Below are positions 1 to 8,085 of a DNA stretch of 64,000 nucleotides, in pieces. The DNA lies in contig CAJUEA010000001.1 of the NCBI GenBank assembly GCA_910584975.1, positions 248,001 through 312,000 on the forward strand, in the 5' to 3' direction. Origin of the DNA: an uncultured Christensenella sp. Its GTDB lineage: Bacteria; Bacillota; Clostridia; Christensenellales; UBA3700. The position numbers and the translations under genes were made by a program. The notes beneath the pieces were generated by a model. The model did not search any database. It saw nothing but the letters and a program-made list of their open reading frames with translations, and was not told the origin of the DNA. Position 1 is the stretch's first letter. Each line of letters begins with the position of its first letter.

Positions 1-595
1 ATTTAATAAAAAGTTTGAGGAAATAGAAAAGTCTGCACGAGAAAGATATATTCCTGTTATACTGGATGACTCAAAAGAGGAACTCTTGCAGTTGGTGAAA
101 GTTGTGCAGCCAAAACGCATTTTGGAAATTGGCACAGCAATAGGTTATAGTGGGTCGCTTATGTTACTTGAGTGTAAAGATGCAATTCTTGATACGATAG
201 AATTGCTGGAAGAAAGACAGAAAGAGGCAGCTTTAAACTTTGAGATGTTTGGAGTGAAGGAAAGAGTAAACAGCTATCTTGGTGATGCAATGGAAGTTTT
301 GCCAAAGGTAATCAAAAACAACACCTATGATTTGGTGTTTATTGACGGACCAAAAAGCAAATATTTGGCATATTTAAATTTGGTTAAAAGCAACATTGCA
401 AAAGGTGGCTATGTTTTTTGTGATAATGTGCTTTTTAGGGGTATGGTACAGAGTGGAAGAAAACCGCCTCATAAATTTAGAACACTTGTTGTCGGACTTA
501 GAAAATTTTTGGAGAATATCAAAATTAATAGCGATTTTCGTGTGGAAATTAAGGAAAAAGGAGATGGCATTGCCATTATAAAAGTATTAAAATGA
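1..595 (+). CDS. trmR: tRNA 5-hydroxyuridine methyltransferase (TrmR/YrrM-like O-methyltransferase), 5'-truncated
   Basis: SAM-dependent class I O-methyltransferase of the TrmR (YrrM) family, which methylates 5-hydroxyuridine at the tRNA wobble position to mo5U34. The frame is open from base 2, so the gene starts before the window; about 197 residues are visible and only a short N-terminus is missing. An internal TTG at 86 is not the start. The SAM-binding loop LEIGTAIGYSG, the acidic LGDAMEVLP segment and DLVFIDGPKSKY followed by FCDNVLFRG are all present. Its stop overlaps the next gene's ATG (ATGA), and that gene is a U32-type TrhP hydroxylase. Hydroxylase and methyltransferase sit side by side in the same order as Bacillus yrrM-yrrN/O, which supports tRNA modification over small-molecule O-methylation. 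Confidence 0.8.
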   Translation, partial: FNKKFEEIEKSARERYIPVILDDSKEELLQLVKVVQPKRILEIGTAIGYSGSLMLLECKDAILDTIELLEERQKEAALNFEMFGVKERVNSYLGDAMEVLPKVIKNNTYDLVFIDGPKSKYLAYLNLVKSNIAKGGYVFCDNVLFRGMVQSGRKPPHKFRTLVVGLRKFLENIKINSDFRVEIKEKGDGIAIIKVLK

Positions 596-1806
596 TTGAA
601 TTGTTGGCACCTTGTGGAGATTTTAACAAATTGAAAACTGCACTGCATTTTGGTGCAGATGCTGTTTATGTTGGTGGCAACAATTATGGACTTAGAAAAG
701 GTGCCAAAAACTTCAGCAACGACGGCTTGGCTGAGGCTGTGCAATATTGCCATGAGAGAGGTAAGAAATTGTATGTTACTTGCAATATTGTTGCACACAA
801 TAGAGATTTTGAAGGGCTTGAAGAATATTTGCAATATTTGGATAATATTGGTGTGGATGCTGTTATTGTTTCTGACCCGGGGATTATTGTTTTTTGCAAA
901 AAAGTACTAAAAAAAACTCAAATACATTTGTCAACTCAAGCAAATGCCACAAACAAATATTCAGTTAAGTTTTGGGCAGATTGTGGTGTAAGTCGAATTG
1001 TGCTTGCAAGAGAGCTAAGCGTTGAGGAAATAAAAGAAATTAAAGATTACATTGGGGATGTTGAACTTGAGGCATTTGTGCATGGAGCAATGTGCGTTTC
1101 TCATAGTGGAAGATGTCTGTTAAGCAACTTTTTGACACACAGAGATGGCAATCATGGCGATTGTGTGCAGGCTTGCAGATGGGAATACGCCATTCACGAA
1201 GTTAACAATGACAACAAAAAGCTGATTTTGACAGAGGACGAGAAAGGCTCTTACATAATGAACAGCAAGGATTTGAATATGCTTGCAAATTTGAAAGATT
1301 TGATGGATGCAGGGGTTTGCTCTTTTAAGATTGAGGGTAGAATGAAATCGCAATATTATGTGGGAACTGTTATCAATGCATACAGAACAGCTATTGATTT
1401 GGTGCAAAAAGGTCAAGAAATGCCCGAATATTTGCAAAAAGAACTTGCAAAGACAGCACACAGAGATTACACCACAGGTTTTTATTATGGCGATAACAAT
1501 ACGATAAGCTATGATAACAATCAAACTGCGGGAGAATATGAGTTTATGGCTGAGGTTATCGGCTATGACAAGGCAAAAGGTGGCATTTGGGTGGAACAAC
1601 GCAACAGATTTGCTATTGGTGATTGTTTGGAAATTTTGTCTGCTACTAGAGAATATCTTAATAAAAATATCATAATCGAGGTTATGGAAAATGTGGATGG
1701 AGAGGCTGTTGCTGATGCAAAGCTTGTGCAGCAAAAGCTGTTTATAAAAACTGATTATCCACTTTCAAAACACGATATTTTGAGAAAAAAGGTGGTAAAA
1801 TGTTAG
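592..1806 (+). CDS. trhP: Peptidase U32-family tRNA uridine hydroxylase (TrhP-like)
   Basis: 404-residue protein of the U32 'peptidase' family, members of which (TrhP) make 5-hydroxyuridine at tRNA position 34 using prephenate. The N-terminus MIELLAPCGDFNKLKTAL and GADAVYVGG are typical. The family signature lies at about residues 162-200: EAFVHGAMCVSHSGRC, then GDCVQACRWEY, with several cysteines that are likely ligands. SFKIEGRMKSQYYVG follows near residue 245. It starts by a 4-nt ATGA overlap with trmR, so the two are translationally coupled, and the products act in consecutive steps (ho5U then mo5U). It is about the length of TrhP2-type proteins. The old name 'collagenase-like protease' is less likely in this context. 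Confidence 0.82.
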   Translation: MIELLAPCGDFNKLKTALHFGADAVYVGGNNYGLRKGAKNFSNDGLAEAVQYCHERGKKLYVTCNIVAHNRDFEGLEEYLQYLDNIGVDAVIVSDPGIIVFCKKVLKKTQIHLSTQANATNKYSVKFWADCGVSRIVLARELSVEEIKEIKDYIGDVELEAFVHGAMCVSHSGRCLLSNFLTHRDGNHGDCVQACRWEYAIHEVNNDNKKLILTEDEKGSYIMNSKDLNMLANLKDLMDAGVCSFKIEGRMKSQYYVGTVINAYRTAIDLVQKGQEMPEYLQKELAKTAHRDYTTGFYYGDNNTISYDNNQTAGEYEFMAEVIGYDKAKGGIWVEQRNRFAIGDCLEILSATREYLNKNIIIEVMENVDGEAVADAKLVQQKLFIKTDYPLSKHDILRKKVVKC

Positions 1807-3098
1807 AAAAAAAGTGCATTTTATTGTTGTATGGCGAGGGAAGATATGATTCCAGTATGATGGCCGTGAAAGAATATATCGAATCTTGTGGAAACGCTTA
1901 TGTTGTTGCAATAAGCGATAAGGAATTGTACCCATTTTTTAGGTACAAGTTTGCATTTTATTCATACAGATTTTTAAGCAGAGGTTGTGCGTGGCTTAAC
2001 AATTTGCATTTAAGTTTTAATACATTTTGGAATAGAGTGAATGTGAATAAAAGCAAAAAGCAATGCAAGGAAATGATCGCACCTAATGGTGGGTTGAAAG
2101 GACTTGCATACAACTGGACTGAACAATACAGAAGGATTAGAAATATTCTTTTGCGCTACAATCCTGAGGTTGTTGTTTGCAGTACTCCAAAACTATTGCG
2201 TGATGCAGCAAAGGCTTGTGATAAGGCTAAACTTAAAAACATTGATATTTGTGCACTTGTCACAGACTATTGCTTGGATGCAAGATTTGTAAATTTTAAG
2301 ACAAATAAATATTTTGTTCAAAACAATGATGTTAAGGAAAGGCTCGTATCTTTAGGGATAGAAGAGGAGAAAATAGATGTTATTGGCACTCCACTTTCCA
2401 AGCAAAGCAAAGAGACTTTTGACAAGGGGCAAGTGCTTGAGGAACTTGGCATTAACAATGACAAAATGAACATTGTCATTGTGGGGGGAAGATATGGTCA
2501 ATCTGCTGTGAGAAATGTGTTTACAAGTCTTGCAGAATTGGAAAATGACATCAATATCATTGTGCTTAGTGGTGGAAACAACGGCTTGATTAAGTATTGC
2601 GAATTGATAACCAAAAACCGTAAGATAGAGGATAAAGTTAAGCTGATTGAAGGTATTGATAAGTTTGCAAAACTTTATAGCGTTGCAGATATTTTGATAA
2701 CTTCTCCAACAGCATCAATAACTTATGAGGCGATGTATCACAACAAAAATCTTATTTTGTGCAATGGTGGAGATGCACTGGAAAACAGAAATTCGCATTA
2801 TCTTGCAACAAATCAACTTGCACTTTTGGGCAGAAATAATGATGAGTTGATTGCAAGTATATCCAAAATTATGTCAGATGTGGAGTTTGCAAATGATATG
2901 ATGTATGCACAAAATGAATTTGTAATTCCTGATTGCGACAAGGTTATGGGCGATATTATTTTGAAACTTGCCGAAAAAAATCGAAATGACAAACTTGAGG
3001 AAAAACAACAAGTTAAAAATGCAGGGCTGAAAGAACTTGAAAATCTTGAGGCAGAAGAGGTTGACACTCATATTGTTGAGGAGGATAAAAATGATTAA
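1800..3098 (+). CDS. UgtP/MurG-like glycosyltransferase (GT28 type)
   Basis: 432-residue probable glycosyltransferase of the MGDG synthase/UgtP/MurG type, which transfers a sugar from a nucleotide donor to a lipid acceptor at the inner membrane face. The N-terminal half begins CILLLYGEGRYDSS with an acceptor-domain-like pattern. The C-terminal half carries IDVIGTPLSK, NIVIVGGRYGQSA and the donor-site region ADILITSPTASITYEAMY, where MurG/UgtP proteins bind UDP-sugar. An acidic tail of about 35 residues follows the catalytic region. It overlaps trhP by 7 nt and the next ORF by 8 nt, so it sits in the same operon. The sugar and acceptor cannot be read from the sequence. Confidence 0.65.
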   Translation: MLEKKCILLLYGEGRYDSSMMAVKEYIESCGNAYVVAISDKELYPFFRYKFAFYSYRFLSRGCAWLNNLHLSFNTFWNRVNVNKSKKQCKEMIAPNGGLKGLAYNWTEQYRRIRNILLRYNPEVVVCSTPKLLRDAAKACDKAKLKNIDICALVTDYCLDARFVNFKTNKYFVQNNDVKERLVSLGIEEEKIDVIGTPLSKQSKETFDKGQVLEELGINNDKMNIVIVGGRYGQSAVRNVFTSLAELENDINIIVLSGGNNGLIKYCELITKNRKIEDKVKLIEGIDKFAKLYSVADILITSPTASITYEAMYHNKNLILCNGGDALENRNSHYLATNQLALLGRNNDELIASISKIMSDVEFANDMMYAQNEFVIPDCDKVMGDIILKLAEKNRNDKLEEKQQVKNAGLKELENLEAEEVDTHIVEEDKND

Positions 3099-3378
3099 GC
3101 ATATAGTGATGTATAAATTAAAAAATCCAACAGAGGAAAATTGCAAAGCAATGGTGGATAAATTTATGTCTATGCAAGGCAAAATTGACATTTTAAAATC
3201 CGTTGTTGCAGGCACTGATTTTGTAAAAAGCTCAAGAAGTTTTGATGTTGTGCTTGAATGTGTGTTTGGAAGCAGGCAGGATATGGAGGCATATCAAGTG
3301 CACCCTGTACATATTCCTGTAAAAGAGTTTGTTGGAAGTTTGATTGAAAAAGCACATTCAGTTGATTACGAATTTTGA
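3091..3378 (+). CDS. Stress-responsive alpha/beta barrel (Dabb) domain protein
   Basis: 95-residue protein with the Dabb fold: MIKHIVMYKLKN at the start, a central GTDFVKSSRSFDVVLECVF strand region, and the closing YQVHPVHIPVKEFV motif typical of the family. Dabb proteins are small dimeric ferredoxin-like barrels whose roles are mostly unknown. The start at 3091 is chosen because GAGGAGG lies 7 nt upstream and the family begins at this methionine; a longer in-frame extension to 3037 would run through the preceding gene. It overlaps the glycosyltransferase stop, so it is probably cotranscribed. Confidence 0.75.
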   Translation: MIKHIVMYKLKNPTEENCKAMVDKFMSMQGKIDILKSVVAGTDFVKSSRSFDVVLECVFGSRQDMEAYQVHPVHIPVKEFVGSLIEKAHSVDYEF

Positions 3379-3458
3379 TTTGCAAATGCTATTCAAAAAT
3401 TTGTGATATTTTGTTTGAGATTAATAAAAAATAGATTAAATGTAAATGAGGAGTATAT

Positions 3459-3962
3459 ATGATTAAAGCAACAATTAATTTGGAAAATGGCAAAAAAATC
3501 AATTTAAATCTTGATGAGGAGTGTGCACCTATTTCAACTGCAAATTTTGTTAAACTTGCAAAAGCAAATCACTATAATGGTTTGATTTTTCACAGAATAA
3601 TACCGAACTTTATGTGTCAAGGTGGTGGAATGACTGTGGATATGCAGCAAAAGGACAATTTGACACCAATCAAAGGCGAGTTTTTGTCAAATGGCGTAAA
3701 AAATATGCGCAAACATAAGGCAGGCACAATCAGTATGGCAAGAACAATGTTCAAGGATAGTGCAACATCTCAATTTTTCATTTGTTCGGTTGATACTCCG
3801 TTTTTGGATGGCGAATATGCAGCTTTTGGTGAAGTTGCAGACAAGGATAGTATGCAAGTTGTGTTGGATATGAGTGTTGTCAAAACTCATTCTGTGGGTT
3901 ATTTTGACGATGTTCCTGTTGAACCAATAATAATAAAAAATGTGGAAATCGTGGAGGAATAA
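3459..3962 (+). CDS. ppiB: Peptidyl-prolyl cis-trans isomerase, cyclophilin type
   Basis: 167-residue cytoplasmic cyclophilin catalysing proline cis-trans isomerisation. The core motifs are intact: FHRIIPNFMCQGG (catalytic Arg and Phe, about residues 46-58), the GTISMAR strand, DSATSQFFIC (Gln/Phe substrate pocket) and YAAFGEV. The protein lacks a signal peptide and matches single-domain bacterial PpiB in size. A strong GAGGAG ribosome site lies 7 nt before the ATG. It is followed 6 nt later by asnS, so the two are probably one transcript. Confidence 0.92.
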   Translation: MIKATINLENGKKINLNLDEECAPISTANFVKLAKANHYNGLIFHRIIPNFMCQGGGMTVDMQQKDNLTPIKGEFLSNGVKNMRKHKAGTISMARTMFKDSATSQFFICSVDTPFLDGEYAAFGEVADKDSMQVVLDMSVVKTHSVGYFDDVPVEPIIIKNVEIVEE

Positions 3963-3968
3963 ATATAT

Positions 3969-5360
3969 ATGGCAAGAATGACACTAAAGGAATTGGGGGA
4001 AAGATACAAAGATTTAGGTGGTCAAAAGGTTGAAATAAGTGGTTGGGTGCGAACAATCCGTGACAGCAAGAATTTTGCTTTCATCGAGCTTAACGATGGC
4101 AGCAGATTTAAGACGACTCAAATTGTTGCAGACAGCGACATTACTGACTATAAAGCTTTGGTAAGCCAAAATGTTGGTGCTGGTATCAGCGTTGTGGGAA
4201 CTGTGGTTTTGACTCCTGAAAACAAACAACCTTTTGAAATCAAGGCAGAAAGTTTTGTGGTGGAAGCAACAAGCACACCAACTTACCCGTTGCAAAAGAA
4301 AAGACATTCAATTGAGTTTTTGCGTGAGATTGGACATCTTCGTCCAAGAACAAATCTTATGCTAGCAACTTTCAAAATAAGATCTGTTGCTGCACAAGCA
4401 ATACATAGCTTTTTTGCTCAAAAAGGTTTTGTTTATGTCAACACTCCTTTAATCACAGGTAGCGATTGCGAGGGGGCAGGTGAGATGTTTAAAGTTACAA
4501 CGCTTGATTTGGATAATCTTCCAAAAACGGCTGATGGCAAAATTGACTATTCAAAAGACTTTTTTGGCAAGCCTGTAAGCTTGACTGTTAGTGGACAATT
4601 AAATGCTGAGTGCTATGCTTTGGCTTTTGGTAGTGTTTACACTTTTGGTCCAACTTTCCGCGCAGAAAAAAGCTACACAGCTCGCCACGCAGCAGAGTTT
4701 TGGATGATTGAGCCGGAAATTGCTTTTGCCGACTTGCACGACGATATGGCTGTTGCTGAGGCAATGATAAAGTATGTTATCAATGATGTTTTGGAAAAGT
4801 GCCCTGAGGAAATGGAGTTTTTGAACTCATTTGTGGATAAAGATTTGCTAAACAGACTTACAAAACTTGTAAACAGCGAGTTTAAAGAAGTTACTTACAC
4901 AGAGGCAGTTGAAATTTTGATGAAACATAACGACCAATTCCAATTTAAGGTTGAGTGGGGTGCAGATTTGCAAACTGAGCATGAAAGATTTTTGACAGAG
5001 CAAATCTTCAACGGACCAATTTTTGTAACAAACTATCCAAAAGATATCAAAGCATTTTATATGAGAATGAATGAGGACAACAAGACAGTTGCGGCTGTGG
5101 ATATGCTTGTTCCGGGTGTTGGTGAAATCATTGGTGGTTCTCAAAGAGAGGAGAGGTTTGACCTTCTTGTAAATCGTATTAAGGAATTAGGTTTGAGAGA
5201 GGAAGACTATTCTTGGTATCTTGACCTAAGAAGATTTGGTGGTGTAAAACACTCTGGTTTTGGTTTGGGATTTGAAAGATTGATTATGTACCTAACAGGC
5301 GTAAGCAATATTCGTGATGTAATTCCTTTCCCTAGAACAACTGGTTCTTGCGAGTTTTAA
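3969..5360 (+). CDS. asnS: Asparaginyl-tRNA synthetase
   Basis: 463-residue class II aminoacyl-tRNA synthetase that charges tRNA-Asn. An N-terminal OB-fold anticodon-binding domain (VEISGWVRTIRDSKNFAFIELNDGS, about residues 20-45) is followed by the class II core. Motif 2 is FRAEKSYTARHAAEFWMIEPE (about 225-245) and motif 3 is GFGLGFERLIMYLTG near the C-terminus, ending NIRDVIPFPRT. The length is normal for bacterial AsnRS and shorter than AspRS, which has a GAD insertion absent here. It lies immediately downstream of ppiB. Confidence 0.95.
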   Translation: MARMTLKELGERYKDLGGQKVEISGWVRTIRDSKNFAFIELNDGSRFKTTQIVADSDITDYKALVSQNVGAGISVVGTVVLTPENKQPFEIKAESFVVEATSTPTYPLQKKRHSIEFLREIGHLRPRTNLMLATFKIRSVAAQAIHSFFAQKGFVYVNTPLITGSDCEGAGEMFKVTTLDLDNLPKTADGKIDYSKDFFGKPVSLTVSGQLNAECYALAFGSVYTFGPTFRAEKSYTARHAAEFWMIEPEIAFADLHDDMAVAEAMIKYVINDVLEKCPEEMEFLNSFVDKDLLNRLTKLVNSEFKEVTYTEAVEILMKHNDQFQFKVEWGADLQTEHERFLTEQIFNGPIFVTNYPKDIKAFYMRMNEDNKTVAAVDMLVPGVGEIIGGSQREERFDLLVNRIKELGLREEDYSWYLDLRRFGGVKHSGFGLGFERLIMYLTGVSNIRDVIPFPRTTGSCEF

Positions 5361-5451
5361 TAGGTGCTACAAATTTAAATATTAATTGGGAGTGTGATAG
5401 CAGTTTTTGTTAAATTGACAAAGAGTGCTATTGCCATTTTAAGGAGGAAAT
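5361..5451 (+). promoter_or_regulatory. asnS to GH31 spacer with stem-loop
   Basis: GATAGCA (5396-5402) and TGCTATT (about 5427-5433) can pair, with a nested TTTGT/ACAAA pairing inside. There is no T-run after it, so it is not an intrinsic terminator. It may be an RNA structure or processing site ahead of the GH31 gene. Confidence 0.25.
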
Positions 5452-7887
5452 ATGAGTGAATTGAACAAGCATTTGCTGATTGACATAAAGGATAGTGCAA
5501 ACAATAATTGCAAGATTTTTGGTGCTGTTCGCATTTCTGTTTTAACAAGCAAAATGATTAGGGTAGAGGTCAGTGAAAGTGGAAATTTCAATGACTTGCC
5601 AACTCAAAAAGTTTGGCACAGAGCTTTTGATATTGTGCAATATGACATTGCAGATATGGGCAAGAACATAGAAGTTAAAACAGCAAGCATAACTGCCAAA
5701 ATTAGCAAAGACGGCAAACTGAAAAGTGTGCTTTTGCAAGATGGAAGAAATGTCACAAATTTTGAGTCCGGAAATTTGAAAGGCACTTGCAGAACACTTG
5801 ACGGAACTATTGGTGCTGTTAAACTTGAAGATGGTGTGATATCAAAAAATGGTGTGGCAATTTTGGATGATAGTGATTCTTTGGTTTTTGATAATCAAGG
5901 CAAATTAAGTGAAAAAACAGCCAAAAATCGGGACTATTACATTTTTGCCTATGGATATGACTATCGTCAAGCGATTATAGATTTGTACAAATTGACAGGC
6001 GAAACACCACTTTTGCCACGCTATGTGCTGGGCAATTGGTGGAGCAGATATCGTGCATATACTCAACAAGAATATTTGAAGGTAATGGATGATTTTACCC
6101 AAAAAAATATTCCTATTACAGTTGCAACAGTGGATATGGATTGGCACCTTGTAAATGATATTGATAAAAAGTATAGGACAGGTAGCATTTATCCTTGGGA
6201 GTCAACAGGTTGGACTGGCTACACTTGGAATGAAAAGTTGTTTCCTGACTACAAACAATTTTTGAAAGATTTGCACAATAGAAATTTGCGTGTAACCTTA
6301 AACTTGCACCCTGCACGAGGAGTCAGAGGCTTTGAGGTAATGTATAAGGAAATGGCTGAGGCAGTTGGTGTCGACTACACCAAGGAAGAGCCAGTTGAAT
6401 TTGATTTGACAAACGAAAAGTTTGTCAACAGCTATTTTGATATTTTGCATCATCCATATGAAAAGGACGGAGTGGATTTTTGGTGGATAGACTGGCAACA
6501 AGGCAAAAAAAGTCAAATGCAAGGGCTCGATCCACTTTATGCTTTAAACCATTATCACACTTTGGATAACTCTAGAGACAATAAAAGAGGAGTTATTTTG
6601 TCAAGATATGCAGGCGTGGGAAGCCACAGATATCCTTTAGGCTTTTCAGGTGATACAAACACAAGTTGGGAATGTTTGAAGTTTCAGCCGTATTTTACGG
6701 CAAACGCAACAAATTGTGGATACTCTTGGTGGAGTCATGATATAGGCGGACATCATTTTGGGGTTAAAGATGATGAGCTGTATTGCAGATGGATTCAGTT
6801 TGGTGTATTTTCGCCAATCATGCGTTTGCACTCCACTCAAAATGATATAATGGGCAAGGAACCTTGGAATTATTCAGGTATTACAGAGGAAATTGCAAGC
6901 AGATATATGCGTTTGAGACATTCTTTAATTCCATATTTATACACAATGAATATGCGTACTCACAAAGAAGGCATTGCTTTGATTGAGCCTGTTTATTATG
7001 ACTATCCAACAGACGAAAGGGCATACAAGTGCAAAAATAATTATATGTTTGGCAGCAATCTGCTTGCTGCACCTGTCACTGAAAAAACAGACAAAAGAAC
7101 ATTGACTGCACCAAGTCAAGTTTTCTTGCCAAAGGGAATTTGGACGGATATTTTTACAGGTAAAGAATATATTGGGGACAATATTTTTGAGGTTAACAGA
7201 AATTTGGGAGATATGCCTGTTTTTGCAAAACAAGGCGCAATTATTCCTCTTGCAGAAAATTGTGGTGTTTTGAATAACTGCGAAAATCCTAAAATTTTAA
7301 GACTATTGGTGTTTAAGGGTAATGGCGATTTTACCTTATATGAGGATGACGGCGAGAGCTTAGATTACAAAAAAGGCGTTTGTGCTCAAAGGAAATTTGC
7401 CGTAAGTAAAACGGAGCAGGATTTGACATTTGAAATCAATCCTGTAAATGGGGATTTATCTGTTTGCACACAAAGAAAATTTATTGTCGATTTTAAAAAT
7501 ATTGAAAGTTGCGATAAAATTGTGGCATTGCTAAATGATAAGCCAGTTGATATCACTGCTTTGTACACTGCAAATTCGGCAAGCAATGTAAACTTGACAA
7601 ATAATTGTTTGGAGTGTGAAATAAACTTGAAACCAACAGATAGTTTTGTTGTAAAACTTTGCAATTACAAACAAAAAAGCACGGGCAGTTTGAATGAAAA
7701 CATCGTTAGAATTTTTGCAAAATATCAGTTTAAAAATACAACAAAATCTCTAATATACAACAATTTTAAAATGGTAGAAACAAAACAAGACTTGCAAAAA
7801 AGTCTTTCAAAACTTGCAACCTCAATCATTCACAAAAGATTATATTCTTGGTTAAAAGAACTGCTTTATATGTCCTTTGACGACTAA
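5452..7887 (+). CDS. Glycoside hydrolase family 31 alpha-glucosidase-like enzyme
   Basis: 811-residue GH31 enzyme, probably cytoplasmic because no signal peptide is visible. The N-terminal beta-sandwich (residues 1-180) leads to a TIM barrel starting PRYVLGNWWSRYRAY. Candidate catalytic residues are Asp347 in FWWIDWQQG (nucleophile) and Asp401 in GFSGDTNTSW (acid/base), followed by WWSHDIGGHH and RWIQFGVFSPIMRLHS. C-terminal beta domains follow from about residue 560. The last 70-90 residues (from about KQKSTGSLNE) look like an appended alpha-helical tail that I do not recognise. GH31 includes alpha-glucosidases and alpha-xylosidases; the substrate cannot be told. AGGAGG precedes the ATG. It lies next to the fucose genes but has its own upstream spacer. 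Confidence 0.88.
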   Translation: MSELNKHLLIDIKDSANNNCKIFGAVRISVLTSKMIRVEVSESGNFNDLPTQKVWHRAFDIVQYDIADMGKNIEVKTASITAKISKDGKLKSVLLQDGRNVTNFESGNLKGTCRTLDGTIGAVKLEDGVISKNGVAILDDSDSLVFDNQGKLSEKTAKNRDYYIFAYGYDYRQAIIDLYKLTGETPLLPRYVLGNWWSRYRAYTQQEYLKVMDDFTQKNIPITVATVDMDWHLVNDIDKKYRTGSIYPWESTGWTGYTWNEKLFPDYKQFLKDLHNRNLRVTLNLHPARGVRGFEVMYKEMAEAVGVDYTKEEPVEFDLTNEKFVNSYFDILHHPYEKDGVDFWWIDWQQGKKSQMQGLDPLYALNHYHTLDNSRDNKRGVILSRYAGVGSHRYPLGFSGDTNTSWECLKFQPYFTANATNCGYSWWSHDIGGHHFGVKDDELYCRWIQFGVFSPIMRLHSTQNDIMGKEPWNYSGITEEIASRYMRLRHSLIPYLYTMNMRTHKEGIALIEPVYYDYPTDERAYKCKNNYMFGSNLLAAPVTEKTDKRTLTAPSQVFLPKGIWTDIFTGKEYIGDNIFEVNRNLGDMPVFAKQGAIIPLAENCGVLNNCENPKILRLLVFKGNGDFTLYEDDGESLDYKKGVCAQRKFAVSKTEQDLTFEINPVNGDLSVCTQRKFIVDFKNIESCDKIVALLNDKPVDITALYTANSASNVNLTNNCLECEINLKPTDSFVVKLCNYKQKSTGSLNENIVRIFAKYQFKNTTKSLIYNNFKMVETKQDLQKSLSKLATSIIHKRLYSWLKELLYMSFDD

Positions 7888-8007
7888 TAATATTGTTGTG
7901 CAATATCTTTAAATTGAGTTTTTTATATTGCAATTATATTGTTTGATTTTTCTTGTTATAAAATAATGATAACTTTTAAAATATTTAAAAAAAATTAATA
8001 AACACTA

Positions 8008-8036
8008 TTGATATTGAAAAATTATTGTGATATAAT
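8008..8036 (+). promoter_or_regulatory. Promoter of fucI
   Basis: TTGATA (8008-8013), 17-bp spacer, TATAAT (8031-8036) preceded by TGA, an extended -10. The predicted start near 8043 falls inside the inverted repeat at 8041-8061. Confidence 0.7.
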
Positions 8037-8040
8037 GAAT

Positions 8041-8061
8041 GTGCAACATTGATTGTTGCAC
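8041..8061 (+). repeat. Perfect inverted repeat at the fucI transcription start
   Basis: GTGCAACA (8041-8048), 5-nt loop, TGTTGCAC (8054-8061). Its position at +1 of the predicted promoter fits a repressor operator. It could also form a 5' RNA hairpin, followed by a short T-run at 8068-8074. Confidence 0.6.
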
Positions 8062-8085
8062 ATTATATTTTTTTGGAGATATATT

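Noticed and set aside
5396..5433. Riboswitch or T-box before the GH31 gene
   Set aside because: Only a simple stem-loop is visible, with no T-box sequence and no terminator.
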